Positions 1 through 8,200 of a stretch of DNA of 64,000 nt are shown here, piece by piece. This stretch comes from a bacterium (GTDB lineage Bacteria > Hinthialibacterota > Hinthialibacteria > H5-UNCL2): NCBI GenBank assembly GCA_015075175.1, contig JABTUV010000001.1, positions 930,001 through 994,000 on the forward strand, in the 5' to 3' direction. Position 1 is the first letter of the stretch, and the number at the start of each line of letters is the position of its first letter. Under the pieces are notes generated by a model that was not told the origin of the DNA, searched no databases, and was given only the letters and a program-made list of their open reading frames with translations. The translations under genes were made by a program, and so were the position numbers.

Positions 1-801
1 CACGTTGTAAGTGTCCAGGCGCAGATAGGGCGCGTTTTCGCAGATGCAACCCCCCTGAAAGTGGCTGGAGATCATGTTGACGGGGGCGGAGACGGCCACG
101 CGTTCGTCCACGGCGCAGAGAAGGAAGGTCTGGGTTCCGCCGCCCGAGGCCCCCGTGCAGGCGATGCGCGCCGCGTCCACCTCCGGCAGCGACAGGAGAA
201 ACTCCAGCGCGCAGATCGAGTTCCAGGTCTGCAACTGGCTGACCGTCAGCCCCCACAGCTCCTGCATCGGGCCGGTCGCGTCGTGGCGGATTTGGCGGCT
301 GTCGCCGAAACCGATCATGTCGTAAGTCAGAACGACGTAACCCTGCCGGGCGAAGTTGAAGGAGCGCGCCACGGCCACGTCCATCTGCAGGCGTCCGTCC
401 GGCCAATGGCCGTGCGGGCAGAGGATGGCCGGATGTTCTCCCGAGAGCTCGCGGGGACGATAGAGGTTGCAGGTGAGGAAGTAGCCGGGATGGGTCTCGA
501 GGAGGACCTTGTCGATGGTGAGGTCGGGGAGCTCGATGCGGCCGAAGACGCGCGGCTCAGCCGTTCCCCGCAGGGGTTCGGGCGAGAGCGCCAGGCTGGC
601 GCGCAGCGCGTTCTGCAACTCCTGCCGGCGGGCCTTCCAGTCGGCCAGGTCGGTTGGATGGCGGAAGAGGTTGGGCGACTCCTGATGCTTGATTTCGACC
701 CCGCGACGGTCCACGTCGGTTTCCCCCTCGGCGTAATTGAGACCGAATAGCAGGCCCAGGCCCGCGACCAGGAGCAGGTGGCGAAAGGCGCGGCTATTCA
801 C
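1..801 (-). CDS. Secreted alpha/beta hydrolase, acetyl-xylan-esterase-like (partial)
   Basis: The reading frame runs off the left edge, so 267 codons of the N-terminal part are present. A GTG at 801 follows GGGAGG at 6 bases; an ATG at 807 in the same frame touches the SD, so GTG is the better start. Residues 1-24 look like a signal peptide. The hydrolase core shows an oxyanion-type CPHGHW motif (about 128-133), LTYDMIGFGDS (about 158-168) and a nucleophile elbow G-A-S-G-G with Ser219. Families with this layout remove acetyl or other acyl groups from plant polysaccharides or act as dienelactone-type hydrolases; the substrate cannot be told. The acid and His of the triad lie outside the window. 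Confidence 0.8.
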   Translation of the reverse strand, partial: MNSRAFRHLLLVAGLGLLFGLNYAEGETDVDRRGVEIKHQESPNLFRHPTDLADWKARRQELQNALRASLALSPEPLRGTAEPRVFGRIELPDLTIDKVLLETHPGYFLTCNLYRPRELSGEHPAILCPHGHWPDGRLQMDVAVARSFNFARQGYVVLTYDMIGFGDSRQIRHDATGPMQELWGLTVSQLQTWNSICALEFLLSLPEVDAARIACTGASGGGTQTFLLCAVDERVAVSAPVNMISSHFQGGCICENAPYLRLDTYNV

Positions 802-907
802 GAGCATCCTCCCACGGCGGTCGTTGCGAGATTTTGAGATTGCCAGAAGCCCGCGCTTGTAGCAAGATGCAAGCTGGCCCTCGCCAGATTGCCCGGCAAG
901 GTTGCGT

Positions 908-1453
908 ATGCGAAACCGTCCGCCTGTGATGCCGCTCCGTGTCGTCGTGGACGCGAACGTGCTGGTTTCCGCGTGGATGCCCGCGCGTACCGAGCGAGGT
1001 CTGCGCGAGCAGAACCAGCCGGCCGCGGCGGTACTGTCGGCGCTGGAGTGCGGGCGTGCCCGGATGCTTTACAGCCGGGGCATCCGCGACGAATACCGCC
1101 GCATCCTGCATCATCGCCTCCTGCGTATTCCCCAGGGTGAAATCAATCAACGCTTGCGGCGCCTCCTGGAGCAGAGCGAGTACGTGCAGCCGCGAAACGC
1201 GCCGGAGGAGGTCGCGGCGCGGTTTTCCGACGCCGACGACCTGGTGTACCTGGAGACGGCGCTGGGAGGTGGAGCGGACTGCATCGTCACCAGCAACGGC
1301 TGCCATTTCTCCGCCAGCCCGGTGCGGGTGGTCGCGCCGGCGGAGCTGCCGCGAGTGCTCCCACCGGAGCCTGCCGAGCGCGAGTCGCTCCTTTCCCGCA
1401 GCCTGCGCTGGTGGCGGGGACTTTTTGCGCGCGGGCGGATGCAGGAAGAATAG
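908..1453 (+). CDS. PIN-domain putative toxin / endoribonuclease
   Basis: The 181-residue protein opens its domain with RVVVDANVLVSAW, the beta-strand and first metal-binding Asp of PIN nucleases of the COG1569 type, and has the later acidic cluster DADDLVYLETAL followed by ADCIVTSNG. These residues would bind Mg or Mn for RNA cleavage. ATG 908 has AAGG six bases upstream; a TTG at 902 and an ATG at 929 are other in-frame starts. Most PIN toxins are co-transcribed with a small antitoxin, but here the preceding gene is on the other strand and only about 100 bases separate them, so no partner is visible. The C-terminal 40 residues are Arg-rich and not part of the fold. It could be a solitary toxin or a housekeeping PIN protein. 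Confidence 0.75.
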   Translation: MRNRPPVMPLRVVVDANVLVSAWMPARTERGLREQNQPAAAVLSALECGRARMLYSRGIRDEYRRILHHRLLRIPQGEINQRLRRLLEQSEYVQPRNAPEEVAARFSDADDLVYLETALGGGADCIVTSNGCHFSASPVRVVAPAELPRVLPPEPAERESLLSRSLRWWRGLFARGRMQEE

Positions 1454-1659
1454 CCGCGACGGTTTGCGTCATGCCACCGATGTGATGTTCCGCAGCGTCG
1501 TGTGCATTCCCGCTGACTGCGGTGTATCATTCGCCAAGTCCGGCGAGATGACCAAGATTGGCGAAGTAGGCGTTTGACTGCGTCGAGTTCAAGCACGCGG
1601 CGTCCCGTTGCGTCCCGTTCTTCGGACAAGACTTCAGCAACCTGACTTCTCCTCCCCTT

Positions 1660-1686
1660 GAAACTTTCCCTCCCGCCGTGCGTTAA
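1660..1686 (+). promoter_or_regulatory. Likely ECF-type promoter of the sigma/anti-sigma pair
   Basis: GAAACTTT at 1660-1667 and CGTTA at 1681-1685 are spaced as in promoters read by ECF sigma factors (AAC in -35, CGT in -10). The element lies 40 bases upstream of an ECF sigma gene, which fits autoregulation. It is found by eye only. Confidence 0.5.
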
Positions 1687-1725
1687 TACTCCCAGGGAAC
1701 AACGCCGGGACAGGAAGGCGGCGGC

Positions 1726-2334
1726 TTGGACGCGGTATCCAGTGAGACCTTGATGCGCCGGTACGCGCAGGGGGACGAGGCGGCGTTCGCCCAGCTGGTC
1801 GAGCGCCATTACGCCTCCGTCTACCATTACATCCACCGCTTCTTCTCCGGGCGCGTGGACGCCGAGGACCTTGCCCAGGACGTGTTCCTGAAGGTCGTCC
1901 GCTCCGCCCGCCAGTATCGCGTGAAGGCCCGCTTTACCACCTGGCTGTTCCGCATCGCGCACAATACCTGCATCGACCACCACCGCCGCCAGTCGCGGCT
2001 GAAGGTGGTCTCGGCGGAGGCGGAGAACGAGGAGGGCGAAGTGGACAGTCTCCTGGAGCGGATGAGCGACGGCGCTCCGCCGGCCAGCCGGCGGGTCCTG
2101 TCGCGGGAACTCTTGTCGCTGGTGCAATCGGCGCTGCTGGAGTTGCCCGAGGAGCAGCGGACGGTTTTCGTCCTGCGCGAGGAGATGGGGCTTCCCTTCG
2201 AGGAGGTGGCGCGGGTGCTGGGCTGCAACGTGAACACCGCCAAGAGCCGTATGCGCTACGCCCTGGAGCGGCTGGCGGCGTCGCTGCGCCGCCGCGACGT
2301 GACCGAGGAGGTGTTGGCCGCCTATGCGCTGTAG
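1726..2334 (+). CDS. RNA polymerase sigma factor, ECF (sigma-70 family, RpoE-like)
   Basis: The 202-residue protein has the two ECF modules. Region 2 spans roughly residues 10-85, with DAEDLAQDVFLKV and the -10-reading segment FTTWLFRIAHNTCIDHHRR. Region 4 spans about 135-190, with LPEEQRTVFVLREEMGL and the helix-turn-helix FEEVARVLGCNVNTAKSRM that reads the -35 element. There is no region 3. The start is TTG 1726 with AGGAAGG eight bases upstream. Its end overlaps the start of a membrane anti-sigma gene by 11 bases, the usual coupling that keeps the two in balance. It probably directs an envelope or stress regulon from promoters like the one at 1660-1686. Confidence 0.93.
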   Translation: MDAVSSETLMRRYAQGDEAAFAQLVERHYASVYHYIHRFFSGRVDAEDLAQDVFLKVVRSARQYRVKARFTTWLFRIAHNTCIDHHRRQSRLKVVSAEAENEEGEVDSLLERMSDGAPPASRRVLSRELLSLVQSALLELPEEQRTVFVLREEMGLPFEEVARVLGCNVNTAKSRMRYALERLAASLRRRDVTEEVLAAYAL

Positions 2335-3748
2335 CCGCTGCCGGGACTACCTGGTGGGATACCTGTACGAGGAGTTGTCGCCGTCGCGACGGGCGCGGGT
2401 AGAGGCGCATTTGGAGGGGTGCGGCGGCTGCCGGCAGGCGCTGGCGGAGATGCGATTTGCGTTGTCGGCGGCGCGACAGGCGCCGCGGCCGACGCCGACG
2501 CGCGTACCCGTACAGAAGCTGGTCGCCGCCGCGCGCCAGGCGCGCGTCCCCGAGCCGAGCGGGTGGGAGCGCCTCTGGCGCGCGCCGGTCTGGGTGGGCG
2601 CGGTCGGCCTCCTCTTCGTCGGGTCCATGCTGTTGTTCCAATTCCAGCATCGGGACGCGGCGCTGCGGAGTCTCTCCGCGCCGCAGCCGTCGAGCCAGCC
2701 GGCCGTCGATCCACGCCTGAACCAGGAACGCGCGCGCCAGGCCGCCGAGGCAGAAGCGGAGGCCCCTGCCGCCCACATGCCCGAGCCGACGGCGCAAATC
2801 CGGAAGGACGAGGCCTCTATTGCAGAGTTGGGTCAGAAGGCGGCGGAAGCAGTTCGCGCGATGCAGGCGCCCGCCGCACCACCGCCGCCGGCCATGCGGG
2901 CCATGCGCCGCCCGCCGCCGGCGGCCGCGCCCGTCACGCGCCAGGAGACCGCGTTGCCGGAAAAATTGCGCCGGCAAGATCGCGAAGCGGTCCCGGAAGC
3001 CAAAGTCGTCGGCCAACCTGCGCCGCGCACCGTCGAGTTGCTGGACTCGAAAGACGAGCGTGAGGCGCAGACGTTGGGCGTGCAACTCGCGCCGGTTCGC
3101 CCTCCCGATCAACCGGACCTGACCGCGGCGTCCGAAAGGCTCACACGCGAGCACGACCTTTATTATCAGGTCATGGCCGCGCCTGACGCCGTGGAGCAGG
3201 CGACGCCGGTCGGCGTGGACCTGGCGTGGGCGGAGCGCGAGTGGTGGGTCGGGGCCGCGGCCCGCGAAGTTCTCGCGCGCGGCGTACAGACTCGACCCGC
3301 CTTGCCCGCGCGGGACGTCGGGGAGCGCCGGGCGGGTGCAGCCGGGCGAAGACTGCGGGCCGACGAGCCGGCTGATGCAGAGGCCGCTGCGGCGCATATC
3401 GACCGCGCGACGCCCGTGAACGTGGCTTATGCGTATCTCGCGATAGATCAGACGGCCCGAGCGGAAGTTCTTCACGCTTCGGCGCAAGCGCTGGCCCGCG
3501 CGGGACAGTCCGCTACCGCCGAGGCGCAGTATCGCCGTCTGATTCGGATGTACCCGCAATATCGATACTTGGGACACGTTTATACCGAGCTGGGTGACCT
3601 CTTGGCTCAAGAGGGGCGGCTGGAGGCGGCCTTGGAGGCGTACCAACACGCGCAAGCGATGCCTTCGAGTCGCAGTCTCACGACTTTGCCGGAAAAAATC
3701 CGCCGCGCAGAGGCCGAGCTGGCTACCCCTGCTGAACCCCGCGAGTAG
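2324..3748 (+). CDS. Membrane anti-sigma factor with zinc finger and TPR-like C-terminus
   Basis: Residues 1-40 form an anti-sigma zinc-finger (zf-HC2): Cys3/Cys6 and H29-x3-C33-x2-C36. A single membrane segment lies at about 89-106 (VWVGAVGLLFVGSMLLFQF). The remaining 365 residues, presumably periplasmic, begin with a Pro/Ala/Gln-rich low-complexity stretch and end with a helical TPR-like region (about 375-465: AQALARAGQSATAEAQYRRLI and similar). The gene starts inside the end of the sigma gene, so the pair is translationally coupled. The N-terminal finger would hold the sigma factor at the membrane until a signal sensed outside is passed on or the protein is cleaved. A TPR sensor tail is less common than a short periplasmic tail. 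No protease gene is nearby. Confidence 0.85.
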   Translation: MRCSRCRDYLVGYLYEELSPSRRARVEAHLEGCGGCRQALAEMRFALSAARQAPRPTPTRVPVQKLVAAARQARVPEPSGWERLWRAPVWVGAVGLLFVGSMLLFQFQHRDAALRSLSAPQPSSQPAVDPRLNQERARQAAEAEAEAPAAHMPEPTAQIRKDEASIAELGQKAAEAVRAMQAPAAPPPPAMRAMRRPPPAAAPVTRQETALPEKLRRQDREAVPEAKVVGQPAPRTVELLDSKDEREAQTLGVQLAPVRPPDQPDLTAASERLTREHDLYYQVMAAPDAVEQATPVGVDLAWAEREWWVGAAAREVLARGVQTRPALPARDVGERRAGAAGRRLRADEPADAEAAAAHIDRATPVNVAYAYLAIDQTARAEVLHASAQALARAGQSATAEAQYRRLIRMYPQYRYLGHVYTELGDLLAQEGRLEAALEAYQHAQAMPSSRSLTTLPEKIRRAEAELATPAEPRE

Positions 3749-3762
3749 CGCCTCAAGCGGTT

Positions 3763-3790
3763 GAAATCACTTCACTTGTTTTGTTAATAC
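3763..3790 (+). promoter_or_regulatory. Possible second ECF-type promoter (TPR gene)
   Basis: GAAATC at 3763 and GTTAATAC at 3783-3790 resemble the sigma gene's own promoter, which contains the same octamer GTTAATAC at 1682-1689. Spacing is two bases shorter. The rest of the 3749-4023 gap is AT-richer than its surroundings and holds a hairpin at 3947-3970 but no gene. Confidence 0.3.
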
Positions 3791-3946
3791 AATTGTCAGA
3801 GTCTCAATTATTTCAAGAGCTTAGGCTTGATTTTCCCTTGGTTGTGGGCTACCATTGAAGGTGTAAGGTCGTGCGTTTTTCCCTTTCCGGGGTAGAGGAA
3901 AGTTGACGCTCGCAAGGGGATGGCCTAGGCTTGGGTCGTGCTTTCC

Positions 3947-3970
3947 GCGCTCGGCGGGGGAACCGAGCGC
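3947..3970 (+). other. 5'-leader hairpin before the TPR gene
   Basis: GCGCTCGG (3947-3954) pairs perfectly with CCGAGCGC (3963-3970) around an 8-base G/A-rich loop, about 50 bases upstream of the start codon. It has no T run, so a role in mRNA stability or regulation is more likely than termination. Confidence 0.4.
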
Positions 3971-4023
3971 CGCGTTTCGTTCCTGCGACCATCGCGGACA
4001 TACTTGAGAGGAGACTGTCGCCT

Positions 4024-4971
4024 ATGGCGTGGTGCCAGTTGTTCTGCCATCTGGCGTTTTCGCTGTCGCTGACGACCGGCCTGGGTGGAAATCAGCAGCT
4101 CGACTTTCAGAGGGCGCTGATCGCGTTGGAACAGAGTTACGACTTCGAGGGCGCGGCCCAACTCTTTCAGTCCCTGCAAGACGAGCATCCCGGCAATAAT
4201 CAATACACGTTTTTCCTCGGCAAGGCGCAGTTTCGCCAAGGGCGGCTGGACGAGGCCATCGCGTGTTTCGAATCCTGCATTGCCGCCGAACCCGGCAACG
4301 CCATTTATCATCTCTGGGCGTCCAAGGCCTACGGGCGCAAGGTCTCGCGCCTTAACAACCAGGGTGCGGGCATGACGGAACTGATGCCGTGGGGCAAGAA
4401 AGTGAAGGCGGCGGTGGAAAAGGCGGTGGAACTGGATCCCAACAGCGTCGAGGCGCAAGTGGGTTACGCCGTCTTCCTGCGCGAGACGCCCGGGCTTTTC
4501 GGCGGCGATGTCAAGAAGGCGCGTCAGATTCTCACCCAGACGATCGCCGACCATCCCGACTGCCTGAACGCGCATTTCAGCCTGGCGGAGTTGTATCTCA
4601 AGAAGGATGAGGATTACGACGCGGCGTTGCGCGAGTACAAGTTCGTGGCCGATCATCTGGATGATTCCGTGGTCTGTTTCGAGGATCACGAATTGAGCGT
4701 CAAGGCGCTTTTGAACATGGGCTTCATTTACTACAAGCGCGACCGCGACCTGGCGCGCTGTGTGGAGCTGATCCGGCAGCACCTGGAACTCAAACCCAAT
4801 TCACAGATGGGCTACCTGACGCTGGGTGAAATCCTGGTGCAGGAGAAGCGGTGGGGCGAGGCGCGGGAGGCGCTGTCGCAGGCGCGCGAGATCGCCGAAG
4901 CGGACGATGCCGGCAAACTGAAGAAGAAAGCCGACGAGCTCCTGAAGGAAATCCGCAGGAAGGCCGGCTAG
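4024..4971 (+). CDS. Exported tetratricopeptide-repeat protein
   Basis: ATG 4024 is preceded by GAGAGGAG at a good distance and opens a signal-like sequence (MAWCQLFCHLAFSLSL), so it is preferred over an upstream in-frame ATG at 3931. The 315-residue product is built of TPR-type helical pairs, for example YDFEGAAQLFQSLQDEHPGN, QFRQGRLDEAIACFESCI and KRWGEAREALSQAREIAE. It has no catalytic motif. TPR proteins scaffold other proteins; here it follows the sigma/anti-sigma pair and a similar promoter-like motif, so it may belong to that regulon, but this is inference. The gene ends directly before a strong palindrome at 4975. Confidence 0.8.
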   Translation: MAWCQLFCHLAFSLSLTTGLGGNQQLDFQRALIALEQSYDFEGAAQLFQSLQDEHPGNNQYTFFLGKAQFRQGRLDEAIACFESCIAAEPGNAIYHLWASKAYGRKVSRLNNQGAGMTELMPWGKKVKAAVEKAVELDPNSVEAQVGYAVFLRETPGLFGGDVKKARQILTQTIADHPDCLNAHFSLAELYLKKDEDYDAALREYKFVADHLDDSVVCFEDHELSVKALLNMGFIYYKRDRDLARCVELIRQHLELKPNSQMGYLTLGEILVQEKRWGEAREALSQAREIAEADDAGKLKKKADELLKEIRRKAG

Positions 4972-4974
4972 GGC

Positions 4975-5002
4975 GTAGTTGCGCAGCACGCTGCGCAACT
5001 AC
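4975..5002 (+). terminator. Perfect 13-bp hairpin after the TPR gene
   Basis: GTAGTTGCGCAGC at 4975-4987 pairs without mismatch with GCTGCGCAACTAC at 4990-5002, a 2-base loop. It starts four bases after the stop codon. No T tract follows, so it may be a repeat-type palindrome used as terminator or mRNA stabiliser. Its core CGCAGCACGCTGCGCA returns at about 5079-5096, and a shorter piece at 5236. Confidence 0.6.
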
Positions 5003-5046
5003 GGCCTCGCATTATCCCCCGCCCCCCCCTTGTTAAGGGCCTCGAT

Positions 5047-5096
5047 GTGGACTGCGGCAGCTTGCTGCCGCGCGCAGCACGCTGCGCACTGGGTAC
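5047..5096. repeat. Palindromic intergenic repeats
   Basis: The 309-base gap 4972-5280 carries two adjacent palindromes: GCGGCAGCTTGCTGCCGC and CGCAGCACGCTGCG, the second a copy of the core at 4981-4994. They look like small dispersed palindromic repeats. No gene is seen in the gap; a promoter is proposed at 5150-5177. Confidence 0.5.
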
Positions 5097-5149
5097 GAAG
5101 AATTGCCCTGAAATCTCCCGGATCAACTCGTTCGGGCGCGAAACTTTTG

Positions 5150-5177
5150 TTGACGTCTCCAGCCGGTATGATACACT
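5150..5177 (+). promoter_or_regulatory. Sigma-70-type promoter of the 1,280-residue secreted protein
   Basis: TTGACG (5150-5155) and TACACT (5172-5177) are separated by 16 bases, close to consensus, 100 bases upstream of ATG 5281. TATGAT at 5167 overlaps the -10 region. Confidence 0.5.
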
Positions 5178-5280
5178 GAGATTGGCTCTACCCACTATTG
5201 TGCGCCGACGGCGCCAGGCTGTAAACTTGAACCTCTTGCTGCATTGCGCAGCATGAAACTTTCTTGTTGGAGGCAGGATC

Positions 5281-8200
5281 ATGTTTGGCAGACCCTTCGT
5301 TCGTCCGTTCGTGGCATCGTGGTTGCGCCGCCTTGGGAGGGAATTACCCCTGTTCTTGAGCGTCGTCATCTTTCTCTTGCCTGGTGTGGCCGTGTCTTCT
5401 GATTTCAGTGAAGTCACGGCCCTCCGCGACGCGCACACGCGCATCTTCGAAGTCAACCAGACGCGCACCTACCTCCACCCCGTCACGGGCCAGCCCACCA
5501 ACCTGGTCGACGACAGTCCCCGCCGAATCATCGCCAAGGGGACGGACATGAACTACCGCGACGAGGCCGGCCAATGGCAGGTAGTGGACACGACGGTTCG
5601 CCCATCCAGCGCGCCCGGCGCGCGCCTGGAAGCGACGCGACAACGGGCCAAACTCTACTTCTCGGATACCGGCAGCGACAAGATGAACGTCCGGCTCGAC
5701 CTGGGTGGCCGGGTACTGGAAACGGGGGTGCAATTGCTGGCGTACCTGGAGCCTGAAAGCGGGCGCCGCGCCATCATCGCGCGCGCGGCCGCGCGCGAGC
5801 CGTCGGCCACCGGAAACCGCGTGCTCTACTCCAACGTTTTCCCTGGCGTGGACGTGGAGTACATCAACAAGAATACCGTCCTCAAGCAGAACGTGATTCT
5901 CCGATCCGAGTGCGTATTGCCCGATCCGGCGCAATTGGGGATGGACGCGGCCTCCGCCCTGCTGGTGGTCGGGACAGAGCTCGATTACGCGCAGTTCGGC
6001 TGCAACCTGTTCGCGCAGCAGGCGGAGGGAGAGCTCGACATGAGCCGCGCCCTCGTGGCGGATGCCGCCGTGTTCTCGTTTCGCGCGCCCAACGATAAGC
6101 CAAGGGCGCGCTTCGCGCCCGGACGCGTCTGGGGCGCCGGCGGAGCAGGCGACACCGCCGTGCGCACGCGCGTCGAATGGGACGCCGGCAAGCCCTATCT
6201 GTTGGACGGCATTCCCTGCTCCAAAATGGCCGACATGCCCCGGCCCGGGGTGATCGACTATACCCTCGAACTCCACGCCTCCTCCGGCATGGACGAGGTG
6301 TGGGACCGCAACAATACCTGGTGGGTGTTGACGGAATACCAGGTCTCCGAAGGCAAGACGCTGGTGATCGAGCCGGGAACCGTGGTCAAGATCGGTACCA
6401 ATACGGGCGACGACGACGAGTGCATCCGGGTGATGGCCGGCGGCACGGTCCGGGCCGTGGGCGAGCCGCTCCTGCCCGTGTTTATCACCTCCTACCGGGA
6501 CGACGGGTACGGGGACGACCTGGACGGCAATCCCGGCCAGATGAGCGAAGCCGACCCCGCCCCGGGCGACTACCCGGCCGCCTTCAAAATCGAGCCGGTG
6601 TACGGCGGCAACGCCTCCCAGTTCAAAAACTGCCGCATCCGCTGGGCGGACACGGCCATCGTCATCAACGAGGTTTCCGTCGGTGCGATCCGGGGCAACG
6701 TTTTCAACAACTGCAACACGGCGGTGCAATTGTTGGATCCGGAGCAGGCTGACGGTTTCCCGGAGGCCGCGCTGACGAATAACCTGATCTACGAATGCGG
6801 GAACGGAATCGAGTTCGTGCCCACGGGCGACTACGCTCCGCAGTGCAGCCTGGGTCTGTATTTCAACACCTTCGAAGACCTCTCGGGCGCAGCCTTCGTT
6901 GCTACCGTGGACGAGGGATACGAGGGCTACCTGACGATTGTCGCCGAGAATAACGTAATCGCCAACGTGGCGCAGGGCTTCTCGGGTCCGGCCGGGCGCC
7001 TCGTGCTGATGTACCCCAGTCTGGATTACACGGGCTGGGCGCAGATCGGCGCCAACGACAAGTACGTGGGGGTGTTCGCGACTTCCAGCGGCTCCCACAC
7101 CCACGACCAGACCTACACCGGCGGTTCGCCGTTTGACACGGACAACCCGGCCAACGGCCGGCATTATTTGAAACAGGACACCAACATCTTCAAGGACAAG
7201 GGCAGCCCGTACTCCCTCTCCAATCACGGGCTGACGGGGACCACGACCAAGGCGCCGATCCACCTCGACTGCGGCGCCCAAGACAGCCACTTCGAGTGGG
7301 ACAAACAGTCCGTGGACGGCGACGCGCAGGACGCGGCGGACCTCGGTTATCATCATCCCCGAGTGGATTACATCATTGGCGTCAATACTACGCGCGTCAC
7401 CAACGAGGCCACCTATTATGACGAGGGCGACCCGCTGACGATCAAAAGGGGCGTCATTGTCGCCGTGTATCGTCCGGACTTCGAACAAAACCAACCCTAC
7501 TTCACCCGCCTGGCGTGCTTCGATAAACTGCAGGTCACCGACGTCCCGAACAAGTTGAGCGAGGGCCAGTTTGTTTACGACCGACAAGACGCAGTCCACG
7601 TTGACTCGTCGTATTACCTTGGAACCGGTTTCGTGCGCTATCGCTGGATCGGTAGCGGAGCGCCCGGCCCTTACACAGAAGCCGACGGCATCTGGATGCT
7701 GGGACACCACAACGAGCTCCGCGCCATGCTCCTGCGGCACTTGTTTGTCGGTATGGCGTTCATCGGCTGCGAACAACGCGAAACCGAGCACATCAAGGGG
7801 CTGATGTTCGAGCGCGGCGATCTCGGGATTTTCTGCAATGACTTGCCGTGGTTTTACGACCCGATTGACCCGCTCCCCAGTAACCTGCATACCATGTATA
7901 ACGCCTTCGTGAACCTGTCCGGAGCGGCATTGTGGATGAACACGGAGGAAATCGACCCCGGTTACTTCGTGACTTTCCACAATGAGACGGTCATCAACTG
8001 CTTGTGCGGTTATTTCATCGACGGCAATGAAGATTCGACCGTATGGCCTGGTCTGGGTACTTCCGACGTGAATATCGTGGTAAGCTGTCCGCTCGGCGGC
8101 ATTGTCGGGGCGGAAACGGAGGCGCCCGAGACGCAGCTCTTCTGGGTGGGCAAGAACGGCGTCGACTTCCAGACGCCGGAAAACCACGACTTTTATTGGA

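Noticed and set aside
1934-3655. Minus-strand 573-codon frame opposite the anti-sigma gene
   Set aside because: Arg/Pro/Leu-rich shadow of the coding strand without domains.
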